Shown: one piece after another, positions 35,201-45,722 of the stretch
Position numbering within the stretch: position 1 is the first letter of the stretch
How the letters are laid out: each line of letters opens with the position of its first letter
Assembly: GCA_019914945.1 (NCBI GenBank)
Contig: CM034101.1
Coordinates: 11,977,188-12,041,187 of the forward strand
Reading direction: 5' to 3'
Length of the DNA: 64,000 bases
Source: Typha latifolia
Taxonomy: Eukaryota > Streptophyta > Magnoliopsida > Poales > Typhaceae
Made by a program: the position numbers and the translations under genes
The notes under the pieces: generated by a model
Told to the model about the DNA's origin: nothing
Databases searched by the model: none
What the model saw: only the letters and a program-made list of their open reading frames with translations

Positions 35201-36767
35201 CAAAAGAGCCAGATTCATAGTAATGCCTCATAAATCACCTTACTAGTTATGTAGGAAATTTTGGATCTTACCCTATGTTGAATTGATCTTATGGCATAAA
35301 AAAAACCTTTATTACCGTTCCTCTTTCAGGACAAGAGGACACCCTCTCCTAATTTAAACATCGAAGCTGAAGTTGATTCAATTGCCACTTTCCCAGAACC
35401 CAGAGATACTCCTTTTTTCCTCTTTCTCCTGTATTGACAACCTATTTCCATCATCATCTTATCCAACTCTATTTACTCCCAACCCTCGTCTCTGCTCCTT
35501 CCACCACTGTCCTCTTGCAACTTCAGCACCCCATTGTTCTACTAAATTATGGACTTCCCCTTCTCTAATGCAATTATTATTGCTGTTGACTGCTACTGCT
35601 TCACAAGTTATCACAGAGTCATGTTCATGTACTCCATGATGGCTGCTTTATGGGCTAATAGGCTTGTAGTTCATACCAATTAGCAGCCTCCATAGTACCC
35701 TGCTGAGTGGCACATCTTTGGGTATAGAGAAGAGGTGTTAAGTAGATGCTGGAGGTGACAAGTCAGGAGGGGCAAATTGGAGGGCGAGATACTTCATACT
35801 TCGTAGTCTAATGAACCCAAAGATGTAATATTGAACCCTCCTAAGCTGGTCAATTTGTCGACATTGTTCCTGAAACTACTTTTAGTTTGAGAGTTGCAAG
35901 CAAAGTTGGCCATTCGGTTTGCTCTAAGTTGCTCTCATAATAACACCATGAATCTATAAAAGTGTTAAAAATTGACTCAAAATTTTTGATAATCTAATAA
36001 AAAACCAGCAAATCATCAAAAGAGAATTTGGCCATTCATGACACGAAAATAAAACCAGCTTGTCGGGTAGAGATCTAATGCAGATCAGAGAGACAGACTC
36101 CACAGCCAAATGTCTGACAAAAGTACAACAATATAAACACTGAAAGTAGTAAGAAAATATGCACATCCACTCCATTTCTTGTAAAGTCAACCGTAAAATA
36201 AATACTCTAAAATTGTTAGACAGCCATATAGTAAACCCCAGCAAACCCCAGCAAGCAGCATTATAAGCCCCAGCACGAAATGTTCAACAAAGATATCACA
36301 AGATACAACTGAGAAAGTCCCTGTCAGTGCGTAAACTAACAGATATAGGCATAAGGTTCAAACGATAAGATTATCAACTGATATATTTAACACTAAATGG
36401 ACAAGCCAACCTACCATTTACAGTTCTAGAAGTTTTCCTGTGACAATCACCCTAAAGGCTGGAAGATATATAGGGAACTCAACAATGATGATTTTGCTAG
36501 ATAATACAGATTCAAAAGTGTCATCTAAAAGAGCAGCTCACAGTGTTGAAATTTGAAAGCTGTGATACATTCAACCAAGAAAAGAAAAGGACTATGATTT
36601 CTAGAACAGTAATTAGTGTAAGAGGATAAAAAAGTAGAGTACAAAAGGGGAAAGCTAAAAGAACTTTCTGGAGACTTTCCTTGTTATTTGGCGATACGAT
36701 ATTTCTGTGATTCTTAGGTAAAACCACATAAAAGAATATAGAGTAAACTGTGAAGAAGCTACATAAA
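29292..36767. other. 7.5-kb region without a recognisable protein gene
   Basis: Only short frames without domains on either strand. Acceptor-like junctions with downstream purine-rich segments (for example near 30645 and 31175) suggest a spliced noncoding RNA or a long 3' UTR, not provable by eye. A GC-richer island at about 34640-35100 contains a near-perfect palindrome (35036-35057) and looks transposon-derived. The last kilobase is probably the TNP gene's 3' UTR and flank. Confidence 0.4.
35036..35057. repeat. 22-bp palindrome
   Basis: GGCACGTACC-ac-GGTACGTGCC: two 10-bp arms that are exact reverse complements around two bases. It lies at the right edge of a GC-rich island; a related cggcac-containing stretch sits at the left edge near 34650. 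Confidence 0.8.
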
Positions 36768-39700
36768 TCAACTAACTTGGACATTTGTGAGAAGCCTTGT
36801 AAGTTTACTTAGTGTTTCTCGAGCAGATATTGTGTCTGGATGATGCTCGCCACATATGGAAGTCCTGAGAAATATAGCTTTTCTTACGAGGTCATCTGCT
36901 CTGTCATATTGCCCTCCCCTAAGCATTAGCTTTGCCCTTGTTTCCAAAACAGTTGCTCTCAAAAGGGCCAGTTCCTGCCAAAGATATGTCCTTTGTCCAC
37001 GTGATTGATCTGGTTTATTACAGCAAAATGACTTATCAATCCATTTTTCAGATCGAGAAATTAAGGATTCTGCAGAGTGTTCCAGTGCATCTGTAGAAAG
37101 GCGTAAAAGTTCTAATGCTGCATTACACCGGGAGAAGGTGATGAATGTGTTAATGGCAAGCGGTAGAACAATACGTTTTATAAAGAACATCAACTCAGAT
37201 GGTCTTGGTTCCACCACAGCAGGATCAGAACCAAATTCAAAGACCAAAAAGCAAGCTGCCCACAAATGTTCAGAATATTGAGAAATAGAGCCTCTGAGAT
37301 AAACTGCTTGAACCATTGCTTGAGGGACTCCCAAAGCTCCTCGTTTACGAGCATATAGCTTAATAAGTTCATGAAAGTGCAGGCAATCAGGCTTGGTGCT
37401 ACACCTTGCAATCCCAAATCTCATCAACATGGAAGATGCCTCAGCTTCAGACCTCTTCATTTGAGAAACTGTGAAGCTGCATGTCAATACATGCCAGCAC
37501 TTCTTCCACATTGGAGCACCCTCATGCTTTTCTGGGACCTTATGTGCAGCCATAGCCAAAAGATGAACTGGAACAGCAGATGGAGCGAACCAACCGCTTA
37601 CCTGGACCATCCTAGTAGCCAAACTTCTTGGCCCATCAGCATGATCAAATATTGAGAGGCAGACATCTAAAAGCTGAACAAGGACAGCATGCCGCTTCAA
37701 AGTAGTAACTTCTCTATCAGCCCATGCCAATTCTCTCAAAGGCATTCTGTTCAAAGTGTCAAGTAGTCTACTTGGAGTTATAGGAAGTTCTGAAAGGATA
37801 GCACCTATAATACCAAGACCTAGTGTAAGCCTTCCAAGTTTCTCTTCAATAACCCTTAGAGCTTCAATTTCCACCAATGGGTAATCTTTTACACCTCCCT
37901 TCATCAAAGATAATGCCTCCACACCCGATAGATACGAAAGCTTCATGGGCTCCAAGTTCATTACTCGTGGAAGACGTGTGGTTATTATGAAGTGGGTTTC
38001 TCCACCAAAGTGAGGAAGAAGATCTGTTATAACTTTTCGATCCCACCAGTCCTTCTCATTTTCTAAATTATCAATGATTACTAAGAACGGGATGTCTCGC
38101 ATCAGTTCTTTCCTTACTCTTCCGATGGCTTCTTCTTCCAGCTCTTCAAAACATTTGATCCTTCCTTCTTCATGACAATGGTTTTCAATGCCCAGATCAA
38201 CTTCTAGAGAAGTTCTTAGAGCCAAATAATTTTGTCGTATGTATCTACTTTCCCCTCCAACCCATAGAACCATCTTGTATCTTTGTGAGAATCTGCATGC
38301 ATATTCCAAGACCAACTCCGTCTTGCCAATTCCCGAGTCCCCAGACACACATGCAATGCCCTTGCCATACAGAATCTTTTCTGATCTTTTCTTCCTGTAA
38401 TACCTTCCCCCCTTGGCTCTTAAAGGGCGGCATTGCCTAAGCGGACTACCCACCCTCTGCATCTCAATTTCCTTCTCAGACTCTTTCCACAGAACTGGCT
38501 CCTTTCCTTTGCTGCCATTCTCCAACTGTTTCTCCATTGTATTTTCTTCTACAGGATAGCTCTCAGACCGTCCAATCAACAAACTTTTTCGCCTATGTCT
38601 GGTCTTGAGTTCAAAATATTCTCTTTCTCCATCTCCATTGACATCACCAAACAAAATAAGCTCCAATTCTGAGAGTTCTTTTTTCCGTCCAACAAACACT
38701 TCATTCCGAGGAAAAGGAAATTCCTCCTTCTCCACCCTTTCCCTCCATCTATTTACCCTGTCAACCACACTCCTTCTTCCCAATCTTGTAGCTAAAAGAA
38801 CTACAGCTTGCAGTATGCAGTCCCTCCAATTACCATCATTTGCCTCTAACTGCCAATCTAATACCCGTGGAAGCCCGTCGACTGCTTCTCTCCACTCCCT
38901 CTCTAATCCACCATACAACATCCATAACTCACCACCATGCTTTTCCCATAGTTCTCCCCTTCTCTCGATTACATCTCTTGCAAGACAATCACTGGCACTC
39001 AAGTCAAAGTAAATAGGAATCAGATTTTTCTTTCCTAAGAAATCTCTGAGCTCTTCTATGCTGTAAGGATTTCCAAATGACTTTTTTGTGATGATCACAA
39101 CTCCATAAGTAGAGGCATTCATTATTCTCTCAACTGCATCATGGCTGCGAGAATTCCTACATCGGGCTCTGTCAGATGCAAAACAACTGATTCCCTGGAT
39201 TTCCAACTCTGCACGAAGCCAATTAGCAAATCTAAGCAAAGAAGGCTTCCGGCCATGAAATCCTATGTACACATCACAGCTCCTAAACCTATTTGCGGAA
39301 GAAACTGAAACCGTAGGCTGAGTAAACTTCCCCAGGCTTTTCCCTGATCTCTTTTGCTTTTCTCTGCGAGCCAAGTAATGATTACTAGCTCCTTGACTTT
39401 TATTTGACAAACTGCCATCACGAGTATCATTAAAGGAGGAAAGCGGACCATAGTTGTTGTGAATGGTGCCTGGGGTTCCAAAATTACTGGAAGTGCAAAA
39501 ACTCGGAGCAGGAGAAACATCAGATGAAAGAAACTTGCTATGAGATGAAGATTCAGATTGCTTTGTCAGAGTGCGGGAAACAAGATGATCAATTCTAAGG
39601 ACAACGCCAGTGGAGGAGTTTGCTGCATCAGTTCGGACTGCATCAGATGCATGTGTAGGTGGTGATCTTGGAGAGAAGAAAGGAGACTGACTTGCTGAGA

Positions 39701-39785
39701 CAAATGCTGAGGAAGAAGATGAAAGATTCCTTGAAGTTATGGTGGATAATGCCCCAAGATTGGAGCTTTCTTGTTGAAGCTCCAT
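36768..39785 (-). CDS. TIR-NB-TPR protein of the ancient TNP/XTNX class
   Basis: Uninterrupted frame of 1005 residues. Residues 1-165 are Ser-rich and disordered. A divergent TIR domain spans about 168-300 (CDVYIGFHGRKPS; NPYSIEELRDF, where E245 aligns with the catalytic Glu of plant TIRs). The NB domain follows: P-loop GDSGIGKT with K488, Walker B FLVIIDN (D572), FIITTR (599-604), GxP-like LTLGLGIIGA (653-662), and FHEL at 804-807 in the place of the MHD motif. The C-terminal 120 residues are helical, TPR-like (YDRADDLVRKAIFLRTSICG), with no leucine-rich repeats. This is the architecture of Arabidopsis At5g56220 and At4g23440, a class kept in both monocots and dicots and distinct from TNL resistance genes. 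TNP biological role is poorly known; NAD-hydrolase capability is inference from E245. One long exon fits the class. Confidence 0.88.
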   Translation of the reverse strand: MELQQESSNLGALSTITSRNLSSSSSAFVSASQSPFFSPRSPPTHASDAVRTDAANSSTGVVLRIDHLVSRTLTKQSESSSHSKFLSSDVSPAPSFCTSSNFGTPGTIHNNYGPLSSFNDTRDGSLSNKSQGASNHYLARREKQKRSGKSLGKFTQPTVSVSSANRFRSCDVYIGFHGRKPSLLRFANWLRAELEIQGISCFASDRARCRNSRSHDAVERIMNASTYGVVIITKKSFGNPYSIEELRDFLGKKNLIPIYFDLSASDCLARDVIERRGELWEKHGGELWMLYGGLEREWREAVDGLPRVLDWQLEANDGNWRDCILQAVVLLATRLGRRSVVDRVNRWRERVEKEEFPFPRNEVFVGRKKELSELELILFGDVNGDGEREYFELKTRHRRKSLLIGRSESYPVEENTMEKQLENGSKGKEPVLWKESEKEIEMQRVGSPLRQCRPLRAKGGRYYRKKRSEKILYGKGIACVSGDSGIGKTELVLEYACRFSQRYKMVLWVGGESRYIRQNYLALRTSLEVDLGIENHCHEEGRIKCFEELEEEAIGRVRKELMRDIPFLVIIDNLENEKDWWDRKVITDLLPHFGGETHFIITTRLPRVMNLEPMKLSYLSGVEALSLMKGGVKDYPLVEIEALRVIEEKLGRLTLGLGIIGAILSELPITPSRLLDTLNRMPLRELAWADREVTTLKRHAVLVQLLDVCLSIFDHADGPRSLATRMVQVSGWFAPSAVPVHLLAMAAHKVPEKHEGAPMWKKCWHVLTCSFTVSQMKRSEAEASSMLMRFGIARCSTKPDCLHFHELIKLYARKRGALGVPQAMVQAVYLRGSISQYSEHLWAACFLVFEFGSDPAVVEPRPSELMFFIKRIVLPLAINTFITFSRCNAALELLRLSTDALEHSAESLISRSEKWIDKSFCCNKPDQSRGQRTYLWQELALLRATVLETRAKLMLRGGQYDRADDLVRKAIFLRTSICGEHHPDTISARETLSKLTRLLTNVQVS

Positions 39786-41271
39786 CTATCCATCTTCATA
39801 AATTATCCAGCTCTCAGAATTGTTTTGGATTCAATTCATTCTACACCATGAAGACTCTCTGGTGAAAGAAAGAAAAAGGTTAAGGCATTCAAGAATTGAG
39901 ATTCTCATCTTCCAAAACTTCATTTGCTAAACAACTTTTTTTGAGACAAGGACATTGGCTGATCATTCAGCCAATCAGTGCCTACAGGAGTACATGCCTA
40001 AAGCCTCAGAATGAGAATAATGGTGGTTGTTACACCTACTTCATGATAAGTGTGAGATATCTCACAGTAGACCCACAAATGACTAAACAAATACAAAATG
40101 CACAAATGATACACTAAATATAAAAATCTTAAAAGAGATACATTTATAACTCGGTACATCACTAACTCGACATGGTTGGTAAATACTACACTTTCATGGA
40201 GAAAAAAGCTGCTACTTAACATCCAGGCCAGGAGATGACACACATCTTCAATCTTCACAAATGAAGGCATCGAAATGCAAATTATATGTTCACATTTTTC
40301 AAAGAAAGAAAGTAGATGTGTTCAACAAAAGGAAGCAAACTGTCTAATCTCGGCAAGATACTAAAGTAATGAAAAAACTAATGGAAACTTGTGAAAGGAT
40401 ATACACCGAAAAAAAAAAAGAGGCAGTTCCTAACATGATGAGGACAATTTGAAGTTTTACGAAACAAGGGAAATATACTACGTTTAAGATGCAAATAATA
40501 CTCAGTCCAGACGTAAAACAAAATAAATGATGACTCATGCAATCAAAACAAAAATGATGTGGGAAATTTGCACGGGCTCCATGTAATGTTAGAAACAGCA
40601 AGAAATGGCTAAACTATCCAGAGAAGGTAAATAATAAAGTTTTGACGGTGGAAAGTAATAGAGACCCAAAAATCAACAAGAAATTCAAACAAAAATAGGG
40701 GTATCCAGAAGAAAACAATGGAAAACAGTCAAAACACATTATCTGATATACCTCCATAAATCTCGGCGTTCGATATAAAAGAAGAATCAAACGTTTCAGA
40801 TTCAAAACAACCTGCAAAGGCTACTTCTTCCTTGAGATGAGTAAACCCACTCTCCCAGAGTCTAGATCTGGACTTCTCATATGCACAGATGCGATCTCAG
40901 TCTTCGATTTTAAACTCATAAAAGGAAGCAGAATCTCTTAAGTCCTTGAGAAAAGCTCATAGATTTGCACCACAATACAGAAGCAATCACAGATTTTCTT
41001 TCCTCAGATCTGACCAATACGAACCACATAACAACAAAAATGAAAACCCAATTCCCGAATTCAACAGTGAAAGCAACGAAACTCAAGACCAAAACTAAGA
41101 ACTATAGATTCTGTTTAGGGTTCTTGTCCCTGCGATGCACATCAGAAGGGGTAACACATAAAAAAGCGATTTTGATGGGAGAAAGATAGATTTCTAAGCG
41201 ATTTAGATAAGATCAGGCTCATACAGACAAGGAAATAAAAGATTTGACTGATGACAATCAAGAGAGGCTTA

Positions 41272-41330
41272 CATTCTTCTCCCAAGACTCCATTGTTCTT
41301 CCAAAGCCACCAATCCAAAGGGGTCACCTC

Positions 41331-41364
<34 letters not shown>
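41272..41364 (-). promoter_or_regulatory. Probable first leader exon of the TNP gene with GA/CT tract
   Basis: On the minus strand a GA tract (41364-41334) is followed by a GC-balanced stretch ending in a donor gaat|gtaagc at 41272. This would leave a roughly 1.4-kb 5' UTR intron before the start codon at 39785. Exact acceptor not resolved. Confidence 0.35.
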
Positions 41365-41366
<2 letters not shown>

Positions 41367-44300
41367 AATAGGAATACAATAATAAACTATTAGCTGTGTG
41401 GTAATATACCCATGGGGGCCAAAGGGGAAGTATAATAAGAATCTATGGAGTCTGTGAGATGAGATAAGATCACAAGATCACTAACCTTTACCTAATTTCA
41501 CCCGAATTTTGCTAATTGACTCCCCTCTCTCTCTCTCCCCTCCTTCCTCTATATAAAAAATAGTGAGAAAAGCTGGAGGGTGAATAAAGGAAGCATACCT
41601 TTACTTTGCTTACCACTGGGAAAACCAAAGAGTGACTTCCAAGGATTGGTTATTTTTCTTCAGTTTGGATATCAAATAGTTATAACTGACAAAGAAAGAT
41701 AGTGAGATTTTTTTTTCCACCTGAAAGAAAAGAACAAAAAAAAAAAAACTTTTTATTCTCTGAAGAATTTAAAGAATAAACTGGGGGTTGTACAAGATGG
41801 ACCATAATTTGGTACTGCTCCTGCATTGCCTCCAATTTGCTTTCTCAGTTTTGGAAGAACAAAGTACATATGGCTGTACTTTGATCTCTTAAATGTCATA
41901 TTTCTCCAATTAATACTTGGATATCCATATTTTCTTTGGTACATATGAATTGAATGAATGGAGTTGTACATCTTAATTACCATTTTTTCAGAAGATATAT
42001 TTGAGATGTCACCCTAGGGGGATGATCATTTTGCTTTTGTTCTGAATCAAGTTCAGCAAAAGCCTTCACAACTGCAATATATTTATCCTTGATCAATATC
42101 ACATCTTAATCTGTTAAGGGAGAAGAAACCATGAGAAGTGGGACAGACTGTGTTGCAGCCTAGTGTGGAAAGTGACACCCCCTCTTTGGACCACCAAAGT
42201 TGACTTTAAGATGCACAGATCCTTGCACCATATCTACTCAGTGGGTTTGTTCTTTAAAGACAGACAATTTGAGATGTTGTCCTTGTGCAATTGCATGTGG
42301 TTTCCTTTGAAATGTGGGTTATGGTAGTGTCTGAGAGTAACAGCTTTGTAGAATTCAAGCCTAGAGGAAGTGATCTTTGTCATTTGGACAGAGGGAGAAG
42401 AGAAATAGTTGTCCTTTTCAATCAGGACAAATCTCCACAAGCATGAGAAAAGATACTGCAACTCTCTTTTGATGAGGCAATTAATCCACAACTTGGAGAA
42501 CATAACTCACCCACATGGAAATCCTTTTCTTTTTCTTCAAATTTAGCTAGATGCTAACAGAATCTTACCCTATTCATGTCTCTTGTAAGAGGTGCATGGA
42601 GAACAGTGGATGATGCCTTTCCTAAGATTAGAAAACAAGGTAAGAAAAAATGGTTGTTAATCAATTGGTTAAATTGAAATTAAACTCGCCCTAAAAATGC
42701 GTCCCATGTAAGAGAATGAACTAAAAAAAATTCTTTAAATTTCTCGCTCCTCATTAGTGGAAAGCAACTAGTGTTAGTGGGCAATTGTTATCATTAACAT
42801 TATCATAATTAGCAATGAATAATCCCAACATCCATAATACAAAAACAAAACAAAACAACACTTGTGGGTTGCATGCTGGATTTCCCTGAGCAGTCAACTG
42901 TTGGCCCAATGCACTGGAAATAATGCCCTAGAAATTTCCTAGGGTGTTCCTAAGGATATATAGCAATCTTTGCTGGCAAAAAATTAATGAAATATAGTTA
43001 TGGGACTTAGAGCAAGGGATAAGATATTTAATGGCTATTGTTTTGTTGTTTAAAGACCATGCTTGCTGGCAAAATTAATAAACAAAAGGACACAGAGACA
43101 GCCTTTCTGCAAAGATGGAAGGAAGAAGAAAAAAAAATGATCTATTATTGGTGATTTCTCACTCTTGAGAGACAACCTTCATCTGGGTATGGGGTGACAA
43201 CTAACAAGATGTCAACTTTGTCTCAGATACTAAAGTAGTGAATGTTAGGAACCCAAATCTAATGGAGATAAAGGATCAAATCAAATTTATATATGAGATT
43301 TAGAACCTTGTTTATTAGGTATAATAACTGGGTTAATTAATATGGGACAAGAGCTTGGCCTTAATAAAGCTTTATTGTGATTAAGTAATCAGCTTCTTTT
43401 GGCTACCCTTCCATGTGAGGTTTATATTATTGTAACTTGGTCTTCTTTTTCTAGGGTTCTGTTAAAAAATGAGCATTGGAGTTCACACATTAGGACCAAC
43501 ACAAGTATTATAGTAGGACTTTGGTGTTCTCTTTTACATGTGCCATTGAGACCCTCTCTTGTTGTTGGAGATTCAAAGTTAATTGGATCTATATAATTGA
43601 GTTTGATATTGGTAATGTTACAAGTTAGGAAAATGTATCAAAAACACTTTATAATTAGTTTTCTTAATGGACATTTACAGTATAATTGAGCTAAATTAAC
43701 CATAGAAGCAATTTAACCCTTGTAGTCTTGAGCTTCTTTTAAGGTTAAGATAAAAATATAAAAGGGATTGAATTTTAATGCAACTTATGTGCTGCAAATT
43801 TACTCATACTATTCTATTCTTCAAATTTTAAACAAAATGCAATTTCAACAAGTCTTAAATCTTAATTTATATCTTACTATCATAACATAACTCAACTTAT
43901 TTATAATCATGTTTGAAAAAAGTTTCAACAATCTTCAAAATTTGGATTGAAAAGTCATGTTTAATGGTAATATATATCTTTTTTTTTTATAGATATAGTT
44001 TGATTTTATAAGGATAACTAAAGAGGCAATTTATAAATCTACAAAAAAAAAAATAGAACTCTATGATTTGATGTCCACACTTGAATAATTGATCTGTCTC
44101 CTTTTCTTTTAAATTTTTTTAATATAAATCACAGCCTATATTTTATTTATTTTATAATTCATACTCCATCTTTAGGGTTTTGTAATCTGATAACTACTTT
44201 TTTCTTATAATTTCTATTTAACCCCCTTTGTTAATTTAAACGGTACAAACAAGATATATTCTGTTATAATATATAGAATAATTTATAAATACTTAAATTA

Positions 44301-45722
44301 TCTATAACTTCTTTATTAATTTAAACCGTACTAACAAAAAATATTCTATTATAATATATAAAATAATTTATAAATACTTAAATTGTCTATAATTTTTAAA
44401 AGTTGAGTTACAAAATTATTAAAGATAAAGCATGATTTATATAAAAAAAAAATTACAATGTGAGACTATAGTGATGTGATGTGGCGGTTATGAAGTAAAC
44501 ATGTAGCAGAGTGCCATGTGTCATCCCAAGCCAATGTCAGAAGACATTCATCTACATGGGGTTAGTACAGTAAGATGTCAACATTGGCACATCTACCAAC
44601 ACTGACAATAATTGGGAGAGCTTGATGCATCATAACTACACATGCTTCTCTATCTCTCTCTCACGCAGACAATAATCGTACAACTAAAGCACTCCAGTCG
44701 CTGGAAAGTACCACAGAATTCCATAAAGACGGCGAAGCTATCAAACACTCGACCTTTTTTTTTTTCTAATTTATTTTTAAAGGCTTTAACTCCAAATAGT
44801 TTTTTGTACTCTATAATCTGAGTATAATCTGAGTTTTTGACTAAATTTTATTTGCCCAAACAAATCATATCTTTAATACCAAAATATATGTGTTTTACTG
44901 TAGTTAATCAAACAAAATTATCTTGAAACGCTGGTCTTATAAAATATTTTTATTAAATTTCTAACTAATATTTTATTTTTTGACATATAATGTCACTATG
45001 AAGATGAAAAAAAGTTTAATGTATTGATTCGACTCAAAATTTAATCAAATTTCAGAAAAAAATTAATATAAAAATATTATGGTGTTATAACTTTATGCTT
45101 GATTATTTATTATATTTATGATATACATCGTTGTGAAAATATGTAAAAAATTTATAAATTAGAATGGTTTGATAATTACCTGCACTAAAAATCATAGGAA
45201 ATAAAAAAAATAGCTCCTCCAAAAAAGATAATAGCTCTTACCAAAACGTTCTCACCGAGCCTACTCCTAGCTTTTGCGGATAAAATGTTAAATTGTTTAA
45301 CATTTTCTAAATATAAGACGCTGAATAATTTAATATTTTAAAAAAATAAGACCATGAAGTTTTATATATAATTTTTTTTCCAATGTTTATATTTAAAAGT
45401 AAAATGATAATAAATTCAATATTTTATTAACAACTACAGTAAAATAAACCTATTTAAGTATTAAGTTAAAAATGTGATCCATTTCAATAAATTAAGTTTG
45501 CGAGAGGGCTAATTTAGTCAAAAACTCCTGCATTCTTCGTTCCTATTATTCATAACTGGACATTAAAAAAACTCACTATGACAAAAAAAGGCTATTATAC
45601 GTGGGAACACACAAGTATGCAGTATATATATATAGCTTTGATTTCCTGATTCATCATAGTGTGAATTATCAACCACAATTATGTTACTAATTATTGAATG
45701 GAATTGTATTGAAAAGTTGAAG
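41365..45722. other. Intergenic between TNP promoter and the HAD gene 3' end
   Basis: AT-rich, no gene recognised. It includes an 85-bp direct duplication at 44231-44400 and a short repeat tataatctgag near 44810-44830. Parts of 43900-45500 are above 75 percent A+T. Confidence 0.45.
44231..44400. repeat. 85-bp tandem duplication
   Basis: ttaatttaaa starts at 44231 and 44316, and about 85 bp downstream of each is alike with roughly a dozen differences (ttataatatata, aataatttataaatacttaaatt shared). An old local duplication in AT-rich DNA. Confidence 0.75.

Noticed and set aside
38605..39012. 135-codon frame antisense to the TNP gene
   Set aside because: Low-complexity Ser-rich product on the opposite strand of a conserved TIR/NB coding region.
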